Positions 55,901-62,471 of a stretch of DNA of 64,000 bases are shown here, piece after piece. How positions within the stretch are numbered: the first letter of the stretch is position 1; every line of letters starts with the position of its first letter. The notes beneath the pieces are model-generated. The model ran no database searches and was not told where the DNA came from. It saw nothing but the letters and a program-made list of their open reading frames with translations. This DNA comes from Eubacterium sp. (lineage in GTDB: Bacteria > Bacillota > Clostridia > Peptostreptococcales > Anaerovoracaceae): positions 1 through 64,000 of the forward strand of contig JAFWHX010000014.1 in assembly GCA_017533915.1 (NCBI GenBank). The letters are read 5' to 3'. A program made the translations under genes and the position numbers.

Positions 55901-56791
55901 CTTTCCAACAACGTTCGTTCCGTTTTCTGCATACACTTTTACGCCTTCAGCATCGAGCTCAGCCTTTGTAGCAGCTGTTACTGTAACAGTAGGCTCTACG
56001 TCATTACCTACGGCATCTTTCATCTCTGCTTTTACTACTGGAAGTCCGTCCTTATGCTGGTTGATCCCGTTTACTACTACGATCTGTGTTGTTCCTGAAA
56101 GAACATATTTGTCAGCTTCCGGTCCATCGATGACTTTAGTAGTAAGTGTAGTCCACTGCCAACGACCCTGTCTTCTCTCAGTTCCCTGGAACTGATAAGT
56201 ATATTTTCCATCTGGGCCAAGTGTAGGTTGCGCTGGAGTTGTACGATATACGTTCCGATCTGGGTAGGTTGCTTCTCTTATTTCTGTTTCATGCTGACCG
56301 CAGTTCTCACAGAAAGCCTGCATGCTTACCACATGCCATGCATCATTATTTTCTCTCTTTGCCCAGTTGTAGACTGTGCTTGCAGCAAGTGCATGCTCTT
56401 TGAAAATGATCTCACCAACACCGTCTTTACGGCAGATACCAGCAGGGTTAGCTCCCCAGCTGCCCTTAGCAGGATCAAACGCAACAGGATCCTCTGTAAG
56501 AGTATGTCCGTTGAGCTTGATGGTCATCGGGATATTGATCTGTTCTAATTCTGTAAGCGCTGCATCTTCAAGCAGTGTGATCACAGCATTAGTCTCTGCA
56601 TTTGCGTCAACGTTTGTTGCATGTAATGCCTCTTCAAATGTGTCATAGTGTATCGGTTCTGTTGTCTCATCTGTAGTAACGTTTGCGCCAGAGAGTACAA
56701 CTTCATCAGCAAATGCCATTGCAGGCATATACGCCATGAGCATGAGAACGGACAGAAGCGAAACAATGACTTTCTTGAGTTTCTTGTTCAT
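52970..56791 (-). CDS. Very large secreted protein with helical and Lys-rich C-terminal modules
   Basis: The 1273-residue protein starts MNKKLKKVIVSLLSVLMLMA and has a signal peptide ending MAFA, nearly the same as the protein at 46844. The first part (about 35-90) resembles a beta-helix-type segment (TFEEALHATN...AVITLLEDA). A long body holds scattered CxxC pairs (CENCGQ, CAICGDGEVP). Then come an Ig/MBG-like part (VKYAVVDAEAEDQKAI, TYYVYAQLSKDGY), a helical segment (near 1110-1180) and the basic C-terminal domain. AAGAGGAG precedes the ATG. It is probably displayed on the surface; no sortase signal is present. The ligand is unknown. Confidence 0.8.
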   Translation of the reverse strand: MNKKLKKVIVSLLSVLMLMAYMPAMAFADEVVLSGANVTTDETTEPIHYDTFEEALHATNVDANAETNAVITLLEDAALTELEQINIPMTIKLNGHTLTEDPVAFDPAKGSWGANPAGICRKDGVGEIIFKEHALAASTVYNWAKRENNDAWHVVSMQAFCENCGQHETEIREATYPDRNVYRTTPAQPTLGPDGKYTYQFQGTERRQGRWQWTTLTTKVIDGPEADKYVLSGTTQIVVVNGINQHKDGLPVVKAEMKDAVGNDVEPTVTVTAATKAELDAEGVKVYAENGTNVVGKPYNADPTCTAMGKTTYKVVVADPDGKEVETKYLQDSQAAAKTGHVKGALKGYKLLEKSEADYDSEEAAIQAGKDAHKSVVKVTSKTVEGATKYNYWFYGELAEIAGTKVSNTVKAVEVAPKNLEEDGSFTIMPVFFCNFEDENEVDDKAEVVKPLADAKTAAEAADGKHSKCVKWAYESKAITYTFGTGAAQSTFTSTLNFSETDKAEKYFSHVSDGTMYNVIEQPTCKHEGTALIKCAICGDGEVPVTIPKLPDTFGAWTPSRPGQTLPDIEDFVIDGVVLSGTKHTITLNADKTEAVVTPTCTQPGGTFKYCTAGEHWVVMEATPATGHNLITVVTGAWGDPQPDYAADKNDYRYIGFMMCSNPACDGYVLPIADGLYEVTFHSKKGTDTLTDKYDAIEIVKEAKGKDCATKAKTTYTVKGIKDRTGAAITATAEGDDSTRGDHILEVQNFNWSSDFEAATVTTKCTFKDCPEANKTFTKEAKVAKATDSTGLTTYTASYGGTLGAKTDVKKAYTLKGAEVTYDTSKLTDGNLVLGVPGAAAQTPEVTVKLNGTVIDSSELEEHWGYTGNTVTLYVTWAEDKAFDDDATVMTGNANTRAYAKEYHVAAKTRFAAPTYTVKQGTKTVTVASKEYDGVYDAATKWSVEAATTVKGAAVKYAVVDAEAEDQKAIDALDYSLDKVDDIQNAGTYYVYAQLSKDGYTNYSVLAAEITIEKKSVKAQVDNFTMKQGETPSFNMTILDSVTGAPIDVDKSAFTVTSAGGQKLEDLLPGDYRILVSSENYAVYTEFIEGRVGTVTVLTKEGKTPEQDAKDAAEAADLALADAAKIDAKGYTADSVKAVEDAVTALKDAIENNRSTAEIKAATAALNEAINNAVALKSNPMVAKGKTVKASAKKTKKFAKSKAFTVKKAQGKVTFKKTKGSKKVTVSKAGKVTVKKGLKKGKTYKIKVKITAAGNAEYKSKSKTVTLKVKVGK

Positions 56792-56863
56792 TCTTTTTAT
56801 CTCCTCTTAAATAAAACAATAACTAATCAAAAAATTTTCAAGCAAACCTATTGCTTTTTCATG

Positions 56864-56879
56864 AGTGATAACCAATAAT
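56864..56879 (-). promoter_or_regulatory. Box shared by two secreted-protein genes, copy 2
   Basis: On the minus strand ATTATTGGTTATCACT, 72 bp before the start codon at 56791. It is identical to the box at 46747-46762 and lies at a similar distance. Confidence 0.65.
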
Positions 56880-57320
56880 CAAATCTTTAGTAATAACGAA
56901 TTAATTAAACAATAGCGATAACTTTAAACTTTGATCAAAATTTAAAAGTGATGGCATTATCTGCTTTTAAATTGTTCCGACCTCCTTTCATAATGTAAAC
57001 TATCTCAAACGCATACCATCGGTGCGCAGAAACCAACTACATTTAGCCAGTCAATCAAAGTGTCATCAGTTAACTTCTCGTTCCCTGATGCTGTATCATA
57101 GGATCTGTCGTACCCAATGCCCCTGTGATCATTTGTATTTGACCACATATATGATCGCTATGGTACAGAACCCTAATCTACAGCAAATAATATACCGCAA
57201 ATTGTCCTTTAAGTCAATATATTGGACATGTATAGGTGTACTAAATTAATATTAATAATTCATTAAAGTATTTTTATTTTATCAAAAATCTTCTGATATT
57301 TTTCATATTTTTTTCACAGG
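56880..57320. other. AT-rich intergenic region without a recognisable gene
   Basis: About 440 bp with clearly higher AT content than the rest of the window. I see a GGAGGTCGG motif on the minus strand near 56980 but no convincing reading frame after it. It probably holds the promoter of the large secreted protein and marks the edge of the AT-rich island. Confidence 0.45.
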
Positions 57321-57355
57321 AAAAGGCGGCTTTGGGTCTTCAGCCCGCTGCCGCC
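57321..57355 (-). terminator. Terminator of the liv-type operon
   Basis: Minus strand: GGCGGC...GCCGCC with an inner GGG/CCC (57325-57355), followed by TTTTCCTGTG. It lies about 35 bp past the livF stop. Confidence 0.7.
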
Positions 57356-57389
57356 CTGTATTTCCAACACTTCTGTGCTTTGGCCGCGA

Positions 57390-58094
57390 TCAGCCTCCCA
57401 GGTATGCTTTCTGGACAGTATCATTGTTTCTCATGTTTTCAGCCGTGTCTGAGATCACGATGTTGCCCGTCTCAAGTACATATCCCCTGTCAGCGATCTT
57501 GAGCGCTTTGTTCGCGTTCTGCTCGACGACCAGGACTGTTATCCCGTCATCGTTAAGCTTTTTGATGACGTCAAAGCACGTGTTCACCATGATCGGCATC
57601 AGTCCCATGGACACCTCATCGATAAGGAGCATCTTAGGATCAAGCATGAGAGCCCGTCCTATCGCGAGCATCTGCTGTTCACCCCCTGACATCGTAGCCG
57701 CAAGCTGCTTTGACCGCTCGCCGAGCCTCGGGAAGATATCATAGACCATGTCCATATTCTTCTTTATCTCAGCTTTGTCTTTCAGCTCATACGCGCCCAT
57801 CTTCAGGTTGTCTTCTACTGAGAGCTTCCCGAATACGCGGCGCCCTTCAGGAACGTAGCCGATCCCGAGAGCTGCCCTCTTATGCGCAGGAAGACTTGTT
57901 ATATCCTCTCCATTATATACAATGCTTCCTGAAGTCGGCTTGACAAGACCCATGACAGTCTTGATCAGTGTGGTCTTCCCCGCTCCGTTCGGGCCGATGA
58001 TCGAAACGAGCTCGTCATCTTCTACATTGACAGATACGCCGTGGAGGACCTCCATCATGCCGTATGATACATACAGATCTTTTATTTCCAGCAT
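57390..58094 (-). CDS. livF: Branched-chain-type amino-acid ABC transporter ATPase LivF
   Basis: The 234-residue ATPase has Walker A GPNGAGKTT near residue 35, the signature MSGGEQQMLAIGRAL near 135 and Walker B KMLLIDEVSMGL. The usual LivF wording at this site is DEPSxGL; here Pro is replaced by Val. Its ATG overlaps the livG stop (TGATG). It is the last gene of the operon. Confidence 0.93.
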   Translation of the reverse strand: MLEIKDLYVSYGMMEVLHGVSVNVEDDELVSIIGPNGAGKTTLIKTVMGLVKPTSGSIVYNGEDITSLPAHKRAALGIGYVPEGRRVFGKLSVEDNLKMGAYELKDKAEIKKNMDMVYDIFPRLGERSKQLAATMSGGEQQMLAIGRALMLDPKMLLIDEVSMGLMPIMVNTCFDVIKKLNDDGITVLVVEQNANKALKIADRGYVLETGNIVISDTAENMRNNDTVQKAYLGG

Positions 58095-58849
58095 CAGTCC
58101 TTGTCCTCCTCTCCCAGATAAGCTTCAATGACCTGCTTGTCGTTCTTGACGTATTCAGGCGTTCCTTCGCAGATCTTCTTGCCGTACGAGAGCACGGTGA
58201 TCCTGTCACAGACCTTCATGGTAAGCGGAAGGTTGTGCTCGATGAGCACGATGGATCTCTTCTGCTCCTTAAGGTGCAGGATCAGGTCAGTTATCTCATT
58301 AATGGCGAAGTTAGACAGTCCCGCGCACGGTTCGTCCAGAAGTATCAGCTTAGGATCCGTGACAAGCGCACGCGCGATCTCAAGTCTCCTCAGGTATCCG
58401 AGCGAAACGTCCGAAGCCTTTTTGTTCGCGACACCGGCCAGTCCTGTCTCGTATATAACCTCTTCGACCTTCTGCTCTACCTCAGGGGTGTGCGATTTGT
58501 GGAAGTACGAGCCTATACCCGTATAGTCATGTACGCCCGCAGCCGCGAGCACATTATCAAAGATCGTAAGTCCGCGCAGCGGCTTGCTGATCTGGAACGT
58601 CCGGGCAAAACCCATCTTGGCCATCTTGTAAGCCGGCGTCCCTGTTATTTCTTTACCTTCCAGTGTGACCTTGCCTGCAGTCGGCTTGTACACTCCGCAT
58701 ATCGCGTTGAACAATGTCGTCTTTCCAGCTCCATTCGGCCCGATGATCCCGAGCGTCTCGCCCTTGTTCACAGTAAGATCAAAACCATCTATCGCCTTAA
58801 GTCCTCCGAAATACATCTTGAGGCCTTCGATCTTCATTAATTCTTCCAT
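58094..58849 (-). CDS. livG: Branched-chain-type amino-acid ABC transporter ATPase LivG
   Basis: The 251-residue ATPase has Walker A GPNGAGKTTLFNAICG, typical of LivG, the signature VSLGYLRRLEIARAL and Walker B LILLDEPCAGLSN. Its ATG overlaps the livM stop (TAATG) and its stop overlaps livF, so the three are translationally coupled. It pairs with LivF to drive uptake. Confidence 0.94.
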   Translation of the reverse strand: MEELMKIEGLKMYFGGLKAIDGFDLTVNKGETLGIIGPNGAGKTTLFNAICGVYKPTAGKVTLEGKEITGTPAYKMAKMGFARTFQISKPLRGLTIFDNVLAAAGVHDYTGIGSYFHKSHTPEVEQKVEEVIYETGLAGVANKKASDVSLGYLRRLEIARALVTDPKLILLDEPCAGLSNFAINEITDLILHLKEQKRSIVLIEHNLPLTMKVCDRITVLSYGKKICEGTPEYVKNDKQVIEAYLGEEDKD

Positions 58850-59874
58850 TACGCGAGGCCTCCTTCCGTATTATCTGGGTTTTGATCGGCATCAGGCGCA
58901 GCACCCGGATCGGTGTTCACGACCTGTGCGCCGGCAACATCGCCGACCGAAGCCGCCTGCTCCGCTATGAGGTCAGCTCTCGTCTTCTTCTTAGGAACAA
59001 ACTTCCTGAAGATCTTAACGAACAGCTTCCAGATCGGGCTGTCGTCTCCGAGAAGCCCGCCCGGCATGAACCTTACCATAATGACGAGGAGGAGTGCATA
59101 TACGAGCGCGCGGTAGTTATCCGCGAACCTGAGGATCTCGGGAAGAGACGTTATCAGCAAAGCCCCGAATATCGGGCCTCTCAGAGTTCCGAGTCCTCCT
59201 ATTACGCACATCGACACTACCTGGATGGATACCGTAAATGCAAAGTCCGTAGCGGATATGAATCCCATCCTGTGGGCGTAAATGCCGCCGGCAAGACCCG
59301 CGAGCGCTGTCCCTATTATGAACGCCAGGATCTGATATTCACTTACATTGATGCCGAACGACCTAGCCGCGCCAGGATCATTCTCGATCGAAGCGAGCGC
59401 CATGCCGAACCATGAATGCCTCATCTTTGTTATGAGGAGGCACACGATGATTATTATCACCACCGTCATGATGAAGAAATGGAAATTATTCATCCTTATC
59501 CCGAAGATCACCGGCTTACGAGTAGTAAGGCCGAGCGTCCCTCCGGTTATCTTCAGCGTGTTGAATATCGCCGCCATAACGAAGTTTATTCCGATAGTAG
59601 TTATCGCAAGGAAGTCCGCCTGGAGCCTGAGCGAGATCACGCCCAGCACAGCTCCGAACGCTCCTGATACCACCATAGCAGCAAGAAGAGCCAGCGGAAA
59701 CGGAAGTATCTCATTCGTCGTAAGGATCGCTGCCGTATAAGCGCCGATACCGAAGAAAGCCGCGATACCCATCATAGCCTGCCCCGCGTATCCTGTGATG
59801 ATATTCAGGGACAGCGCAAGGAGCGTGAAGATAGCGGCAGTAGCAAGGATCGAATACAAATATGCATTAGCCAT
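58849..59874 (-). CDS. livM: Branched-chain-type amino-acid ABC transporter permease LivM
   Basis: The 341-residue protein has eight or so membrane spans and the family segments LALSLNIITGYAGQAMMGIA and CVIGGLGTLRGPIFGA. The last 45 residues form a soluble tail with a Lys-rich part and a Pro/Asp/Gly-rich end. TAAGGGGGTGAGGTA precedes the ATG. It lies 12 bp after livH. Confidence 0.93.
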   Translation of the reverse strand: MANAYLYSILATAAIFTLLALSLNIITGYAGQAMMGIAAFFGIGAYTAAILTTNEILPFPLALLAAMVVSGAFGAVLGVISLRLQADFLAITTIGINFVMAAIFNTLKITGGTLGLTTRKPVIFGIRMNNFHFFIMTVVIIIIVCLLITKMRHSWFGMALASIENDPGAARSFGINVSEYQILAFIIGTALAGLAGGIYAHRMGFISATDFAFTVSIQVVSMCVIGGLGTLRGPIFGALLITSLPEILRFADNYRALVYALLLVIMVRFMPGGLLGDDSPIWKLFVKIFRKFVPKKKTRADLIAEQAASVGDVAGAQVVNTDPGAAPDADQNPDNTEGGLA

Positions 59875-59886
59875 TACCTCACCCCC

Positions 59887-60762
59887 TTACATCTTGTTCT
59901 TCTGCCCCAGCAGGCCTTCAGGCTTGATGAGGAGCATGATGATGAGCACCACGAATGCGATCGCGTCCTTAGGGATCGGAAGGTTCGTGTATGCTGAAAC
60001 GAAAACTTCAACAAAACCTATGATCAGTCCGGCGAGCACAGTTCCGAGCGGATTACCGAGACCGCCGAGAACGATTATAGCGAGCATCTTGTATGACGGG
60101 ACCTCGCCAAGAGCAGGCGTGATCGAGTTATACAGGATACCTACCATTATTCCCGCTATCGCGGCGAACCCGTATCCGAGAATATATGAAAGTGCCATGG
60201 CGTTGTTCGTGTTTACACCACAGACCTTTGCTATCTCAGCATCATTAGCAGTCGCGCGCCACGCAAGACCGAGCTTGGTCTTATTCAGCAGGAACCACAA
60301 TATCAAAAGGCAGAATGCGGTAAGTGCGAATATCAGGATCCACGCAGGGATGAGAACGACCGGTCCTATCTTTATAGAGTCGACGCCGACGTCAAAGTTG
60401 TATGACTTGGAATACGGTCCGCAGATCAGCCTTATCACGTCGGACGACATCGTAAAAAGTCCTACCGCAGCTACGAGCGGAATGATGGACAAAGTGTTCG
60501 GCTTGGCCAGGATAGGCGAATAAATGAATTTCTGGAGCACGACTCCAAGAGCGCCTACGGCGATCGCAGACCCGATAAAGGCCAGCGCAATGTTCCCCGT
60601 GGCGTGGTAGATGTACCATCCCAGGTACGCGCCTACCAGGTAGGCGCCTGCGTTCGCGATATCAAGGATCCCCATGATACCATAGATAAGCGTTGCGCCC
60701 ATAGCAGTCAGGGCGTACACGCTTCCTATCGCGAGCGCGTTCATAAACTGTTGCTCAAACAT
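59887..60762 (-). CDS. livH: Branched-chain-type amino-acid ABC transporter permease LivH
   Basis: The 291-residue membrane protein has the LivH hallmarks NALAIGSVYALTAMGATLIYG at the N-terminus and VLGGLGNPLGTVLAGLIIG near residue 230. It forms the channel with LivM. It is separated from livK by 235 bp that contain two hairpins. Confidence 0.93.
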   Translation of the reverse strand: MFEQQFMNALAIGSVYALTAMGATLIYGIMGILDIANAGAYLVGAYLGWYIYHATGNIALAFIGSAIAVGALGVVLQKFIYSPILAKPNTLSIIPLVAAVGLFTMSSDVIRLICGPYSKSYNFDVGVDSIKIGPVVLIPAWILIFALTAFCLLILWFLLNKTKLGLAWRATANDAEIAKVCGVNTNNAMALSYILGYGFAAIAGIMVGILYNSITPALGEVPSYKMLAIIVLGGLGNPLGTVLAGLIIGFVEVFVSAYTNLPIPKDAIAFVVLIIMLLIKPEGLLGQKNKM

Positions 60763-60843
60763 ATAGACCTCGCAAGTAAAAACTCGTAAGCATTATCTGC
60801 TGTGCAGCCGGCTGCTTCATGCAGTCAGCGCACATTTCACTTA

Positions 60844-60880
60844 AAATAGTCACAGGGGAGGCGGATCACCCGCCTCCCCT
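60844..60880 (-). terminator. Attenuator between livK and livH
   Basis: AGGGGAGGCGG / CCGCCTCCCCT, an 11-bp perfect GC-rich stem, followed on the minus strand by GTGACTATTTTAAG. The T tract is weak, so it likely allows read-through to the permease genes. Confidence 0.7.
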
Positions 60881-60925
60881 ACTAGTGAATCATATTATTC
60901 TGTTCTTACATTCTATATATCCACT

Positions 60926-60973
60926 GTCACAGTTTTGACCGTGTGCAGAGCACAGATACCGTCAGACTGTGAC
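60926..60973 (-). other. Long interrupted hairpin just after livK
   Basis: GTCACAGT (60926-60933) and ACTGTGAC (60966-60973) are perfect inverted repeats, with further pairing (TGAC/GTCA, GTG/CAC) inside. It may stabilise the livK mRNA end. Confidence 0.55.
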
Positions 60974-60997
60974 GAGGAGATTTTGATCGAATGCAGA

Positions 60998-62200
60998 TTA
61001 ATAGTTAGCCGGGTCAATGATCTGTGGATCGTCGATAACTCCGGCATAGTGATACTCACCATCTGTTACGAGCTGGATCTGTACCGGCTTGACAGCGGAA
61101 CCATCCTCGTTGTAGCGGATCAGCTCGCCTGTTACTGTATTGAAGTTCTGGAGTCCTGCGATGTATTCCTTCATTGCCTGTGTGTCTTCTCCGCACTCAG
61201 TGAGGGCAGCGAATACTACCTGGAATGCGTCGTATACGGAAGCACCTACCATGTCGGCCTGGATTCCATATTTGTCAACATAGTTCTTGATGTATTCCTG
61301 TGTCTGCTCGTTCTCATCATCACGGTTCATGTTAGTTGTGATGTAGAGTCCGTTAGCATATTCGCCAGCGATGTTAAGAAGCTCGAATGAGTCAGCTCCT
61401 TCGCAGCCGAGTACAGGGATGTCAAGCTTCTTCTGGCCGACTTCTCTCAGTACCTGAGCAGCCTGCTCATAGTAGTTTACAGAGTAGATCAGGTCAGCGC
61501 CTGCTGCAGCAGCTGCAGTTACAGGTGAAGACATGTCGTTGTCGGAAATGGCGATAGCCTGCTCATAGACGATCTCGATAGGTGAATTGATCTTCTCCAG
61601 CTGAGCCTTGAAGCCTTCTACCTGAGCTGAACCGAAGTCGAGGTCTACACTGATGATAGCGACCTTCTTAGCCTTGAGCTCATCTGTTGCGTACTGAGCA
61701 GCAGCAGCTCCCTGCAGTTTCTGCGGGAATGACTGTGAGAAGATCAGGTCTCCGGCGTTAACTACGTCAGGGTGTACTGCGTAAGCAGAAACCATGAGCT
61801 TTCCGGCATCCTGGAAGATAGGAGCAGCGACCTTGGTCGGTCCTGAATATGATCCGGAAACAACGGCAGCGATGCTGTCGTCTGATGCAAGTTTCTCAGC
61901 GATGTTAGCAGCTTCTGTCGTATCCAGCTTATCATCGTAATCAACGAGCTCTACCTGTCTGCCGTTGATCCCGCCGTTTGCGTTGCAGATCTCTACAGCA
62001 AGCTTAGCTGAGTTCAGTGATGAAGTTCCGTCAGCTGATGCAGCCGGAGCAGAAACAGGAGCAAAGAATCCGATCTTGATAGGAGCTTCGCTGTCTCCGC
62101 CTTCTCCGCCTTCACCTGAACCGCCGCCATTGGATCCTCCGCATGCTGTCATTGCGAATACCATAGCAACTGCTAACAGTAATACAAGTAATTTCTTCAT
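60998..62200 (-). CDS. livK: Amino-acid-binding lipoprotein, LivK type
   Basis: The 400-residue protein has a lipoprotein signal with lipobox FAMTACGG and a Gly/Ser/Glu linker. A type I periplasmic-binding fold of the Leu/Ile/Val-binding family follows (IKIGFFAPVSAPAASADGTS, SGSYSGPTKVAAPIFQ, VGASVYDAFQVV). It feeds LivHMGF. The ligand cannot be read from sequence; the promoter shares an operator with the his operon, which opens other options such as histidine. AAGGAGG precedes the ATG. Confidence 0.92.
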   Translation of the reverse strand: MKKLLVLLLAVAMVFAMTACGGSNGGGSGEGGEGGDSEAPIKIGFFAPVSAPAASADGTSSLNSAKLAVEICNANGGINGRQVELVDYDDKLDTTEAANIAEKLASDDSIAAVVSGSYSGPTKVAAPIFQDAGKLMVSAYAVHPDVVNAGDLIFSQSFPQKLQGAAAAQYATDELKAKKVAIISVDLDFGSAQVEGFKAQLEKINSPIEIVYEQAIAISDNDMSSPVTAAAAAGADLIYSVNYYEQAAQVLREVGQKKLDIPVLGCEGADSFELLNIAGEYANGLYITTNMNRDDENEQTQEYIKNYVDKYGIQADMVGASVYDAFQVVFAALTECGEDTQAMKEYIAGLQNFNTVTGELIRYNEDGSAVKPVQIQLVTDGEYHYAGVIDDPQIIDPANY

Positions 62201-62263
62201 TTTTCAATCCTCCTTATTATAAAATCATTACATACATTTCCACAAGGAATATTACTGTTTAAC

Positions 62264-62292
62264 AGTTTATCACACTAAACTGAAATTGTAAA
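62264..62292 (-). promoter_or_regulatory. livK promoter with the his-type operator
   Basis: Minus strand: -35 TTTACA (62292-62287), 17-bp spacer, -10 TAAACT (62269-62264). The palindrome GTTTATCACACTAAAC (62265-62280) covers the -10 in the same register as in the his promoter; 14 of 16 bases agree. Confidence 0.8.
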
Positions 62293-62399
62293 GATGTGCT
62301 GTTCTGATCTCACTGTCGATTTGACCGGATCTTCACCACGTCTTCCTGCACGTAACCATGTTAATTCTTCAAAAGAGTCAAAGCAAACCGGAGTATATA

Positions 62400-62408
62400 T
62401 GATATAAT
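62400..62408 (+). promoter_or_regulatory. Extended -10 promoter of the acyl-CoA synthetase gene
   Basis: TG-A-TATAAT at 62400-62408, inside a flanking inverted repeat GTATATAT / ATATATAC. No good -35 is seen. Confidence 0.55.
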
Positions 62409-62471
62409 TATATATACAACAAAATGCCTCTATGATAGTTTGAACGAAATGGATCGTAAAGGGAACAGATC

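Noticed and set aside
45471-57390. att-site direct repeats bordering an integrated element
   Set aside because: I compared the regions beside the integrase and the far AT-rich border and found no convincing shared core.
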